From: a virus
Virus record (IMG/VR): IMGVR_UViG_3300036985_003224
Location: 1-27,790 of that record
Length of the DNA: 27,790 nt
Strand: one strand, 5' to 3'
Shown: piece by piece, positions 1-5,487 of the stretch
Position numbering within the stretch: position 1 is the stretch's first letter
Layout of the letters: every line of letters starts with the position of its first letter
Notes under the pieces: generated by a model
Databases searched by the model: none
What the model was told of the DNA's origin: nothing
What the model saw: the letters and a program-made list of their open reading frames with translations, nothing else
Translations under genes and position numbers: made by a program

Positions 1-12
1 TGACGCCAACAC
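1..12. repeat. Left copy of 12-bp terminal direct repeat
   Basis: The sequence tgacgccaacac at the left end is identical to the last 12 bases of the window. An exact 12-base match at the two extreme ends is very unlikely by chance, so the molecule is either circular with a small assembly overlap or truly terminally redundant. Lambda has 12-nt cohesive ends and this phage has a lambda-type terminase, so a cos-related explanation is possible, but the sequence alone cannot separate it from an assembly overlap. Confidence 0.85.
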
Positions 13-31
13 CCCAGCGTATTTTCCCTCC

Positions 32-44
32 AAGGAGACTCCTT
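32..44. promoter_or_regulatory. Small dyad AAGGAG-A-CTCCTT in putative packaging region
   Basis: A perfect 6-bp inverted repeat around one central base lies in the noncoding stretch between the end of the radical SAM gene and, across the circular junction, the start of the small terminase gene. Cleavage sites of cos phages usually lie just before the small terminase gene and have imperfect dyad symmetry, so this is a candidate element of the packaging site. It could equally be a weak operator or chance. Confidence 0.3.
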
Positions 45-69
45 ATACCGCAATTATTTATAAAAGTTT

Positions 70-1482
70 TCAATCTGTAGCCCTCTGTTCTTCCCTTTGC
101 TCAGTCTCAATAAGCCTACTGGTTTGAATGGCCAACGGCTCACTTTTCGGGGCCGGTAACGCCTTTTGCATGCCCTCTATCTTGTGTTGTCCATCCCCAT
201 CCACCACAAAGCCGGCCATGCTAGCACCGGGATAGGCTGTCAGCGTACCCTGTTTGCTTAGTGTGTCTAGCGGCGTACCTTCAATCAGGGCTGTACCTGA
301 TAGCTGATGCGTCTGATGTAGGCCGGCTGCGTACAGTCGCTCGATCATGCGCAGCGTCTCATTAGACTGGGCTGGCGTCTCACCAGGTAAGCCCACTGTC
401 CAGGTAGTATGCACGTTTAGCCCTATGCTCTTGAGGTAAGGCAGCACTCGTTGCTCTACATCGCCAATGTCCAGCCGCTTATTAACGATCTTATCCACTA
501 CGTACTGACTGCCTGACTCCATGCCTAGCTTAACGCCTATGCAGCCTGATTCCTTCATGGCTAGCCAAGTACTTTCTTTAACAGTGTCAGCCCTGCACAT
601 AGCTGACCATGGCAGCCCAATGCGCTTCATTACAGCCGATATCGCTAGGGTATGCTTATCACCTAGATTAAACGTGTCGTCATCGATGTAAATGGACTGG
701 ATGCCTGGGTTGATCAGTAGTCTAGCCCTGATCATCTCCTCTACGTAATCGGCCGAGTAAAAACGTACGTTACGTTTACCTGTGCCGTCTGGATCGTTGT
801 TAGTCATTACGGCCGGCCATGCGCAAAATACGCAACGCCAGTAGCAACCGCGGTTAGTCCAGATCTGGAGATGCGGGGTAACTTGGCCAGATGGGCATGC
901 ATCCCAATAGGTCAGCGCATACGGCTCATCAAACATTGGAAATGGCTGAGCGTTCATCTCATCGCTGGTTAAAAAGTCGTGTGCAATCATGCCGCGTTCA
1001 CCGCCTTGTATCACGCGCACTACGCCCTTCTCATACTCACCTAGCACAGAAGTATGTCCAAGCGCCATTATCTCTGACCACTTAGCAACCGTAACAGTCC
1101 CGGCCACGATGATGTATGCGTCGGCGTAAGCATCCTTGATAAGCTTGAGGCAATGCTTGTCATGTTCCCATGATGGGGTAGCTGATTCAATTACTACATA
1201 GTCAGGCTTTAGCTCAGCTATGTATTCCAGCCATGTGCCGTAACTTTCGCGCCTAGCTATTGAATCGCGGAAGATTACCTGGCTGCCATCAATCTTTGCC
1301 TGAGCATACGCGGCCGCATATCCCATAAAGAATGGGTAAGGCTGATACTCAAGGTTGGCCGGCTGATCTGGCACCGAGTTGGTGCGCATCGTAAATGGCC
1401 AGCGTGAGCCAGCACGTATGCCGGCACGTATCTGGCCATCTTCTTGCGTCCACCAGGGCGGGTTGCTGAATAGGATTTTCAT
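70..1482 (-). CDS. B12-binding-type radical SAM protein
   Basis: 470 residues. The radical SAM cluster motif CxxxCxxC is clear as C213, C217 and C220, inside an NRGCYWRCVFC context. Downstream are further radical-SAM-like glycine motifs (GMESGS near 320, GLPGET near 364), giving the usual TIM-barrel layout. The first ~190 residues (opening MKILFSNPPWW) resemble the Rossmann-like cobalamin-binding domain that precedes many radical SAM enzymes, but no canonical DxHxxG motif is seen, so B12 binding is uncertain. The family cleaves S-adenosylmethionine through a [4Fe-4S] cluster to start radical methylations or rearrangements; the substrate here cannot be read. The ATG start has no Shine-Dalgarno site. 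On a circle this gene lies directly upstream of, and co-directional with, terS, so it is probably expressed with virion genes. It is an auxiliary gene rather than a core phage function. Confidence 0.88.
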   Translation of the reverse strand: MKILFSNPPWWTQEDGQIRAGIRAGSRWPFTMRTNSVPDQPANLEYQPYPFFMGYAAAYAQAKIDGSQVIFRDSIARRESYGTWLEYIAELKPDYVVIESATPSWEHDKHCLKLIKDAYADAYIIVAGTVTVAKWSEIMALGHTSVLGEYEKGVVRVIQGGERGMIAHDFLTSDEMNAQPFPMFDEPYALTYWDACPSGQVTPHLQIWTNRGCYWRCVFCAWPAVMTNNDPDGTGKRNVRFYSADYVEEMIRARLLINPGIQSIYIDDDTFNLGDKHTLAISAVMKRIGLPWSAMCRADTVKESTWLAMKESGCIGVKLGMESGSQYVVDKIVNKRLDIGDVEQRVLPYLKSIGLNVHTTWTVGLPGETPAQSNETLRMIERLYAAGLHQTHQLSGTALIEGTPLDTLSKQGTLTAYPGASMAGFVVDGDGQHKIEGMQKALPAPKSEPLAIQTSRLIETEQREEQRATD

Positions 1483-1515
1483 AAACGTTCTAGTACTGTG
1501 ATACCATTGCAGTGA

Positions 1516-1929
1516 TCATGCTGGTGGGGTTGGTTTGTGATGCACCTCAGCAGTTAAATGTCGTAATTCAATTACTGCTTTAGCCAATTCTGGAAAGTGT
1601 ATCTCTAGTGCCAGGGTAATCATCTCTAGCCGTTGTTGGTGACCTTGCTTTGACTTGCCCATGCTCTTACCAATCTCTTGGTAACTCTTGGTGATCTCAC
1701 TAAGATCCCCAGTCAGCATCGCGCACACTACCCAAAAAACCTCACCCTCTGGCTTAATCGATGCCAATGCATTTAGCTTACGGATAAAATGGGTTGTGCG
1801 TGGCTTAGAAGTAGCTTCGCTATAATCGATCAAGTGCCTAGCAATCTCCCCGGCTATCTTTGCCTCTTCTGATCTCTCCAGGTCATTGACTGGCTCAGTC
1901 TGGTGAGGACTGAGTTGGCTGTAGTGCAT
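1516..1929 (-). CDS. Hypothetical protein with HTH-like central segment
   Basis: 137 residues, no recognised family. Residues about 82-100 (around YQEIGKSMGKSKQGHQQR) look like a helix-turn-helix of the sigma-factor/phage-regulator kind: a YxEIG turn followed by a basic helix. The rest is mainly helical, with a hydrophobic VFWVVCAML stretch near 64-72. The start ATG overlaps the stop of the upstream gene as TAATG, which implies translational coupling. It is the second gene of the leftward transcript after the divergent region and could regulate it; this role is inferred only. Confidence 0.7.
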   Translation of the reverse strand: MHYSQLSPHQTEPVNDLERSEEAKIAGEIARHLIDYSEATSKPRTTHFIRKLNALASIKPEGEVFWVVCAMLTGDLSEITKSYQEIGKSMGKSKQGHQQRLEMITLALEIHFPELAKAVIELRHLTAEVHHKPTPPA

Positions 1930-2186
1930 TAATCAAGGCCGCGTAAAGGGTGCTTGAGCAGCGTATCAATCTCGGCCGGCAAGATAGCAGCAACGTCAAA
2001 CAACTCGCCTTGCTCGCCTGTATCTTCTGCCTTGATGTATAGCACCTCTGCAAACTGCTTTAGCTTGCGCAAGCGCTCGTCGTACTCGCTGATCCGTTGT
2101 TTCTTTGCGCTGTAAATGCAGCGGTAGGCATCATCTGCCCGGAGGCGATTAGCCCCGATCCATGCTTTAATTTCGTCGTTATCCAT
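1929..2186 (-). CDS. Hypothetical small protein, first gene of leftward unit
   Basis: 85 residues, predominantly helical and charged, with a KQRISEYDERLRKLKQFAEV segment that could form a short coiled coil. No family recognised. It begins at the edge of the divergent intergenic region and is coupled by a one-base TAATG overlap to the next gene. As the promoter-proximal gene of the leftward direction it may be the first made on that transcript. Confidence 0.7.
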   Translation of the reverse strand: MDNDEIKAWIGANRLRADDAYRCIYSAKKQRISEYDERLRKLKQFAEVLYIKAEDTGEQGELFDVAAILPAEIDTLLKHPLRGLD

Positions 2187-2190
2187 GTGT

Positions 2191-2228
2191 AAGCTTCTAA
2201 TGACTTTTGTAAGTCATTGGTCAAGCTT
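2191..2228. promoter_or_regulatory. Nested palindrome, candidate operator
   Basis: AAGCTT (2191-2196) and AAGCTT (2223-2228) flank a perfect 8-bp inverted repeat, AATGACTT (2199-2206) / AAGTCATT (2211-2218), with a 4-base TTGT centre. The nested symmetry just upstream of the first leftward gene is typical of an operator for a dimeric or tetrameric regulator. It lacks the T-tract of a terminator. Confidence 0.5.
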
Positions 2229-2257
2229 ATTACAAAAATGGGCTACGCATTGTAATA
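2228..2257. promoter_or_regulatory. Second inverted repeat, candidate operator
   Basis: TATTACAA (2228-2235) and TTGTAATA (2250-2257) form a perfect 8-bp inverted repeat with a 14-base spacer, abutting the previous palindrome. The spacing between dyad half-centres is about two helical turns, which suits a protein-binding site better than an RNA hairpin. The HTH proteins at 3628-3798 or 1516-1929 are possible ligands; this is inference. Confidence 0.45.
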
Positions 2258-2329
2258 TGCCAAGCTGAGCATATGTGGTATGTTTAACGCATCGAAGGCA
2301 ACAGCCCACCGAGAGAACCCCAAAATCAA

Positions 2330-2521
2330 ATGAAACATCGCGCTCTAACAATTGAAGAAAAGTTAAAACTGTTCAACGCTGGCAAAGCGTTTCCTTCCGC
2401 CCCAGTTAACGAGGCCGAAGAGGCTAGGGCTGATGCCGCCTACGCCGAATGCGAAGCTAGGTGGGATAATGAGTCCGAGCGCGGCAGCGAGATGTTAAAT
2501 GACGTTAGGGCTGATCGCTAA
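2330..2521 (+). CDS. Hypothetical small protein, first rightward gene
   Basis: 63 residues, strongly helical and acidic, rich in Glu and Ala (NEAEEARADAAYAE). No family recognised. It opens the rightward early transcript immediately right of the divergent region. Its TAA stop is followed one base later by the next ATG (TAAcATG), the first of several such junctions in this operon. It could be an anti-repressor or host-takeover peptide, but nothing in the sequence shows this. Confidence 0.65.
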   Translation: MKHRALTIEEKLKLFNAGKAFPSAPVNEAEEARADAAYAECEARWDNESERGSEMLNDVRADR

Positions 2522-2522
2522 C

Positions 2523-2741
2523 ATGAAAACATACTATACACTCGGTATGAAAACTACAGTGCGACCATACAAGGGTTTTGAAATTCACAGTTTCAATAAT
2601 AGGCAATTAGGTGACTCATGTTGCCGAGGCACGAGTTTTTCAGTTTATTCTTTGGGCGAACATATTTCGGCTGCCGAGTCTTTAGACACTCTGACAGAAG
2701 CCAAATCATGGGCTGATAATTTTTCAAATAAAAAGCATTAA
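2523..2741 (+). CDS. Hypothetical small protein
   Basis: 72 residues from the ATG at 2523. That start was chosen because it follows the upstream stop as TAAcATG, the pattern of the neighbouring genes; an in-frame ATG at 2499 would overlap the preceding gene and a third lies at 2547. The middle (TTVRPYKGFEIHSFNNRQL) alternates charged and aromatic residues as in a small beta-rich domain, and the end (LDTLTEAKSWADNF) is helical. Such YKGFEI...AKxWAD proteins are common among uncharacterised phage and plasmid small proteins; function unknown. Confidence 0.6.
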   Translation: MKTYYTLGMKTTVRPYKGFEIHSFNNRQLGDSCCRGTSFSVYSLGEHISAAESLDTLTEAKSWADNFSNKKH

Positions 2742-2742
2742 C

Positions 2743-2904
2743 ATGGACAACACCGATTATCAAGGCGACCTAAACAAAGCTCTTATTGATGCTTTTGATG
2801 CTTATCTCAAAGCAACGAAAGGCAGGGAAATGAATGACAAAGAAATCGCGGCTGTCTTACGGACGGCCAATGATTTGGTCTACGACTTGGACAAAAAAAG
2901 TTAA
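2743..2904 (+). CDS. Hypothetical 53-residue protein
   Basis: 53 residues (MDNTDYQGDLNKALIDAF... ending DLDKKS), acidic and helical. It fills exactly the gap between two neighbours, starts one base after the upstream TAA (TAAcATG) and ends in the same way before the next gene, which is strong contextual support. No family recognised. Confidence 0.65.
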   Translation: MDNTDYQGDLNKALIDAFDAYLKATKGREMNDKEIAAVLRTANDLVYDLDKKS

Positions 2905-2905
2905 C

Positions 2906-3145
2906 ATGACCTCAAAAGACTACGCCATTACGAATGCCATGCTCCGCTACGGTGGATCATTTGCCCATGCCATTGCCACGGCCGCCCAGGTTGCTGATGA
3001 CGATAATCTGGCTGCGCTCAAGGCAGCGCTGCCTAAGCTATGGAGTCACTACGAGATGATGTGCGCTATCAGCCCTGAGCAACGTCTAGCTGATGAGGCT
3101 ATCAAAATAAGCCTTGACGCTACTAAGCCTAATCACGATACCTAG
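2906..3145 (+). CDS. Conserved-type small phage protein
   Basis: 79 residues from the ATG at 2906, chosen because it follows the upstream stop as TAAcATG; an in-frame upstream ATG would run through the whole preceding gene. The segment DYAITNAMLRYGGSFAHAIA followed by DDDNLAALKAALPKLWSHY matches a small protein type seen in many phages, with a YGGSF motif and an amphipathic LKAALPxxWxxY helix. Function is unknown to me. It is the last gene before the intrinsic terminator at 3193-3236. Confidence 0.75.
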   Translation: MTSKDYAITNAMLRYGGSFAHAIATAAQVADDDNLAALKAALPKLWSHYEMMCAISPEQRLADEAIKISLDATKPNHDT

Positions 3146-3192
3146 CCCATCGACGCGTACTAAGCGTAAGACTCTCCCGGTGATAGCACCAT

Positions 3193-3236
3193 GAAAGCCC
3201 CTCACTATTAGTACTAGTCGGGGGCTTTCGCTTTTA
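3193..3236 (+). terminator. Intrinsic terminator after first early cluster
   Basis: A perfect 9-bp stem, GAAAGCCCC (3193-3201) and GGGGCTTTC (3221-3229), closes a 19-base loop and is followed by gcTTTT. It lies 48 bases after the stop of the last gene in the first rightward cluster and would end or attenuate that transcript. Confidence 0.75.
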
Positions 3237-3565
3237 GCCCTAGAACATACGAAAAGTAAGGGTTCCCCGCTGAGATCCAGCGCCCACATGCATGCTGCCG
3301 TTAGATACTGCTTTGATCTCATACATACGAAGTCAGTCTTACCCGCAGATGCGCCCGATAGCAGATCGATAACCTGTGTCCCCCAATGGGGGATTATAGG
3401 GGGCAACATGCATACGCGACAGCGTGCTATTACTGGCCAAGGTCAGTAACCGCGTTAACTGCTGTTACCGCTATCAGCCTGACGGCTGATGAATATAGGC
3501 TAGCAGGATAAACTTACCTTACCACTTCAGCATGCTGTTAACTAACTTTAAACGTACGTCTCCTA
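3237..3565. other. Noncoding region rich in hairpins
   Basis: About 330 bases hold no convincing gene. Visible structure: CCCCC-AAT-GGGGG followed by a second GGGGG run (3380-3403); GTAAC (3446-3450) and GTTAC (3464-3468) around a GTTAAC core; a perfect 7-bp hairpin ATCAGCC-TGAC-GGCTGAT (3473-3490); and the palindrome CAGCATGCTG (3528-3537). The octamer ACATGCAT recurs at 3286 and 3406. Such dense secondary structure in a phage intergenic region suggests a replication origin, a structured RNA or regulator binding sites. A 53-codon open frame at 3288-3449 exists but has no supporting features. Confidence 0.5.
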
Positions 3566-3621
3566 TATAATAAAAGAATAAGTAAGATACTGTTGACGCA
3601 AACTGCGTAGTATGCTTATCA
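3566..3621 (+). promoter_or_regulatory. Candidate promoter(s) for second early cluster
   Basis: A perfect TATAAT lies at 3566-3571, although its -35 is poor. A second possibility is TTGACG at 3593-3598 with TTATCA at 3616-3621 (17-base spacing), only a few bases from the HTH gene start at 3628. A promoter is needed here because the preceding cluster ends in an intrinsic terminator. Which hexamers are used cannot be decided from sequence. Confidence 0.45.
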
Positions 3622-3627
3622 CTCTAC

Positions 3628-3798
3628 ATGGACAAGAAAAAGATACGGCGCATGAGGCTGAAAATGCAACTTAGCCAGGAGCAGTTGGCTGGATTTCTTG
3701 GCGTGAGTGTGAGGACGCTGCAAGGCTGGGAGAATGGGCGGCGGCCTAACCCTGCTGCGGTCAGGTTGCTGATCTGGTTTGGGAAAACTTTAACATGA
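3628..3798 (+). CDS. Cro/C1-type HTH DNA-binding protein
   Basis: 56 residues. Residues about 13-52 form a five-helix Cro/C1 (XRE) domain: MQLSQEQLAGFLGVS then VRTLQGWENGRRPNPAAVRL, with the typical QxxLAxxLGVSxRTLQxWExGRRxP signature. It is reduced to the DNA-binding domain, with a basic N-terminus (MDKKKIRRMR) and no dimerisation or cleavage domain, so it resembles Cro or a small regulator rather than a full CI repressor. The TGA stop sits inside TTAACATGA. It probably acts on one of the palindromic regions nearby; the target is not shown by the sequence. Confidence 0.85.
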   Translation: MDKKKIRRMRLKMQLSQEQLAGFLGVSVRTLQGWENGRRPNPAAVRLLIWFGKTLT

Positions 3799-3813
3799 CA
3801 TGGAGGCCAACAA

Positions 3814-4152
3814 ATGAGTGACACACCACGAACGGATGCCTTGTTAAACAATAAAGAAGTTGTTGTTGACTGTGCGTTTTTAGACTTCGCACGCCAGCTA
3901 GAGCGCGAGCTTTTATCCGCGCAATGCAAAGCAAAAGATAGTATTAAAGATGCCACACCTCTTATGAATCGCATATGCGAATTAACTGACGAATCTGCCG
4001 AAAGGGATAAAGCGATGATGTTACTTTATGGCGAAATGGTTAAGTATAGAACAAAGAATTTTGCATTGATGGCATTGTCGAAAATTAACGACAACCAAGT
4101 GAATTCGTTTATCAGAATTGTAGAGGCTGCAGAACAGAGGAACAAGAAATGA
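3814..4152 (+). CDS. Small phage protein of the MSDTPRTDA type
   Basis: 112 residues. The opening MSDTPRTDA and the FARQLERELL helix (about 31-40) are the hallmarks of a widespread uncharacterised small phage protein. The remainder is helical (RICELTDESAERDKAMMLLY). Unlike most genes here it has a clear Shine-Dalgarno GGAGG (3802-3806) seven bases before ATG. Codon use is AT-rich compared with the head genes. It overlaps the next tiny ORF by ATGA. Function unknown. Confidence 0.8.
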   Translation: MSDTPRTDALLNNKEVVVDCAFLDFARQLERELLSAQCKAKDSIKDATPLMNRICELTDESAERDKAMMLLYGEMVKYRTKNFALMALSKINDNQVNSFIRIVEAAEQRNKK

Positions 4153-4226
4153 CCAACATTATTACGACAGCCAACCATTTTCGTGGCGTCACGAAATTGA
4201 TCATATTGTTGCACTCACCCAAATGA
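4149..4226 (+). CDS. Possible 25-residue micro-ORF
   Basis: A 25-residue frame (MTNIITTANHFRGVTKLIIL...) overlaps the preceding stop by ATGA and the following start by ATGA (4223-4226), so it links two genes in a perfect coupling chain. It is mostly hydrophobic and basic. It may be a leader for coupled translation rather than a functional peptide; composition alone cannot decide. Confidence 0.35.
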   Translation: MTNIITTANHFRGVTKLIILLHSPK

Positions 4227-4447
4227 TTCCATCAAATCCAATCCAGATTGCTGAAAATTTGTATTTCACTGCATTGCAGGAATGGTGGATTCGACCGATT
4301 GATTCTCCAGAAGAATTTAAATTTGCTGAAATGTGTTATAATAAACAATGGGAAGAATATGAAAAATCTTATTATTACGGAGCCAGGATTGATTTAACAT
4401 TGCCCAAAACTACCAACAACTACCCAGAAACAGGTATAACTTGTTAG
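4223..4447 (+). CDS. Hypothetical small protein, AT-rich
   Basis: 74 residues, rich in aromatic and acidic residues (LQEWWIRPIDSPEEFKFAEM, then QWEEYEKSYYYGARIDLTLP). No family recognised. The start overlaps the previous micro-ORF by ATGA. The same frame stays open upstream to 4124 and encodes a plausible-looking stretch but contains no usable start codon, so ATG 4223 is the only obvious start. AT-rich codon use, like its neighbours, suggests recent acquisition of this small-gene block. Confidence 0.6.
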   Translation: MIPSNPIQIAENLYFTALQEWWIRPIDSPEEFKFAEMCYNKQWEEYEKSYYYGARIDLTLPKTTNNYPETGITC

Positions 4448-4457
4448 TTATTCTAAC

Positions 4458-4511
4458 CCCGTCGAATTCAACGGGATTAAAAACAACTCAGGGCCCGGCT
4501 AGGCTGGGCTC
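4458..4511 (+). other. Paired RNA hairpins between small genes
   Basis: In the 150-base gap before the gene at 4598 there are two adjacent hairpins: CCCGT (4458-4462) / ACGGG (4471-4475) with an 8-base loop, and GGGCCCGGC (4491-4499) / GCTGGGCTC (4503-4511) closing a TAG loop with two G-U pairs. The second lacks a T-tract; the first is followed by attaaaa. They may protect RNA ends or mark a processing site. The rest of the gap shows no gene. Confidence 0.4.
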
Positions 4512-4597
4512 CGCAAATCATACTTGGAGAATAGCTGGCCGAATATCGACGAGGGTCTAATTGAAATTAAACTGCCATCTTGGTATGGCTTAAACAA

Positions 4598-4801
4598 ATG
4601 ATAAAAAAATACGATAACTTAAAAGACGCGCTTTATAAGATCGAGACGCAGAGGATTATATTAGATGTCCTCGCGCTTGAGAACAAAAGGATGCGTAATA
4701 TATTAATACACGCAGACTCAATCCTGAAAGAGATTGATGGGAAATTGCTGATAGAATTAAAAAGTGCAATTTTTGCTCAACTTAACCAAGGAGAAAAATG
4801 A
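4598..4801 (+). CDS. Hypothetical coiled-coil small protein
   Basis: 67 residues from ATG 4598; a TTG six codons upstream could also start it. It is almost wholly helical with heptad-like hydrophobics (YKIETQRIILDVLALENKRM, then ILIHADSILKEIDGKLLIEL), suggesting a short coiled coil that could mediate dimerisation. No family recognised. The stop overlaps the next start as ATGA. Confidence 0.65.
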   Translation: MIKKYDNLKDALYKIETQRIILDVLALENKRMRNILIHADSILKEIDGKLLIELKSAIFAQLNQGEK

Positions 4802-5094
4802 GCGCCACTCGATTTGATGGTTCAGATTATATTCATGAGCGCGATTGCGCTCGACTCTCCGATCAGTTATCTAGGGTCTACGATTGCATCCGATCTGGGG
4901 CATGGATGACTCTTGAAGAAATTGCTACTGCGTCGGAGGCTCCTGCACCAAGTGTTTCGGCACAACTGCGACATTTACGAAAGAAGCGATTCGGTGAGCA
5001 TATCATAGAAAAGCGTTATGAGGGAGACGGTCTTTATCGTTACAAATACGGTGGAATGGTAACACGAACAGAGAAACAACTTAGTTTAATTTAA
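4798..5094 (+). CDS. Winged-helix DNA-binding phage protein
   Basis: 98 residues. Residues about 37-62 (MTLEEIATASEAPAPSVSAQ then LRHLRKKRFG) form a helix-turn-helix, followed by a wing of EKRYEGDGLYRYKY. This arrangement, opening with a TRFDGSDY...RD segment, is a recurring small winged-helix protein in phage early regions, likely a transcription or replication regulator. It has a good Shine-Dalgarno AAGGAG (4788-4793) four bases before ATG and overlaps the upstream gene by ATGA. Confidence 0.8.
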   Translation: MSATRFDGSDYIHERDCARLSDQLSRVYDCIRSGAWMTLEEIATASEAPAPSVSAQLRHLRKKRFGEHIIEKRYEGDGLYRYKYGGMVTRTEKQLSLI

Positions 5095-5102
5095 TAACTC
5101 AA

Positions 5103-5165
5103 ATGAAACCTAAACGAAACAGAATCCAACAGCAGCAGGTCGATGCGGAAATCTACGCACCATGA
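5103..5165 (+). CDS. Possible 20-residue micro-ORF
   Basis: A 20-residue basic and Gln-rich frame (MKPKRNRIQQQQVDAEIYAP) starts eight bases after the upstream stop and overlaps the next gene by ATGA (5162-5165). Its size and the coupling pattern match the micro-ORF at 4149-4226. It may act only to couple translation. Confidence 0.35.
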   Translation: MKPKRNRIQQQQVDAEIYAP

Positions 5166-5344
5166 CTGACACCGAATCAGCGTTGCTCGATGCCCTGCGC
5201 CTGTCTTTGCGCGGTGATGAAAATGATAAGCACATTGCTGAAGCCGTGCTACAGCAGCATGAGATGAAGCAAGCCAGGGATAAGCGCAGCCAGGATGTGT
5301 TCCTGGTGTGCGCTGACATCGTGAAACCTACTAAGCTAATTTAA
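5162..5344 (+). CDS. Hypothetical small protein
   Basis: 60 residues, opening MTDTESALLDALRLSLRGDE, helical and charged, ending in a short hydrophobic VFLVCADIV segment. No family recognised. The ATG overlaps the preceding micro-ORF stop. The stop TAA lies within the first copy of a 14-bp direct repeat. Confidence 0.6.
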   Translation: MTDTESALLDALRLSLRGDENDKHIAEAVLQQHEMKQARDKRSQDVFLVCADIVKPTKLI

Positions 5345-5372
5345 CATACATAACAGCCAATTTAACATACAT
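5338..5372 (+). repeat. Tandem 14-bp direct repeat before basic peptide gene
   Basis: AATTTAACATACAT occurs at 5338-5351 and again at 5359-5372, separated by aacagcc, a 21-base period equal to two helical turns. The second copy runs into the ATG at 5371. It contains the TTTAACAT element found at several gene junctions in this operon and may be a duplicated translation-start or protein-binding element. Confidence 0.6.
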
Positions 5373-5487
5373 GAGCCGCCGCCGCACATATAAAATTAAC
5401 AAGTCTGGTGTGACCAAATCAAAAATTTGGGCTGCCCAGGCTGAGAAACGTAAACGCTATACTAAATTAAACATCCCAAGCCAATGA
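5371..5487 (+). CDS. Hypothetical 38-residue basic protein
   Basis: 38 residues, highly basic (starts MSRRRTYKINKSGVTKSKIW and contains AEKRKRY), net charge strongly positive, so nucleic-acid binding is plausible. It overlaps the ERF gene start by ATGA (5484-5487), implying coupled synthesis with the recombinase. No family recognised. Confidence 0.55.
   Translation: MSRRRTYKINKSGVTKSKIWAAQAEKRKRYTKLNIPSQ

Larger units (their letters stand above)
2187..2329. promoter_or_regulatory. Divergent intergenic switch region
   Basis: This 143-bp AT-rich stretch separates the leftward genes from the rightward early genes and must hold promoters for both. It contains two adjacent palindromes (annotated separately). 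A possible rightward extended -10, TGgTATGTT at 2276-2284, is visible without a convincing -35. The palindromes sit where a repressor could control both directions. The right-hand part (2285-2329) is a leader with no Shine-Dalgarno site directly before the ATG at 2330. Confidence 0.6.

Noticed and set aside
3086-3409. A 107-codon frame on the minus strand
   Set aside because: It overlaps the well-supported gene ending at 3145 and runs through the intrinsic terminator stem; its composition is not protein-like and it opposes neighbouring transcription.
3288-3449. A 53-codon frame on the plus strand in the structured noncoding region
   Set aside because: It has no Shine-Dalgarno or coupling context, odd composition, and runs through the CCCCC/GGGGG hairpin; kept only as a remote possibility.
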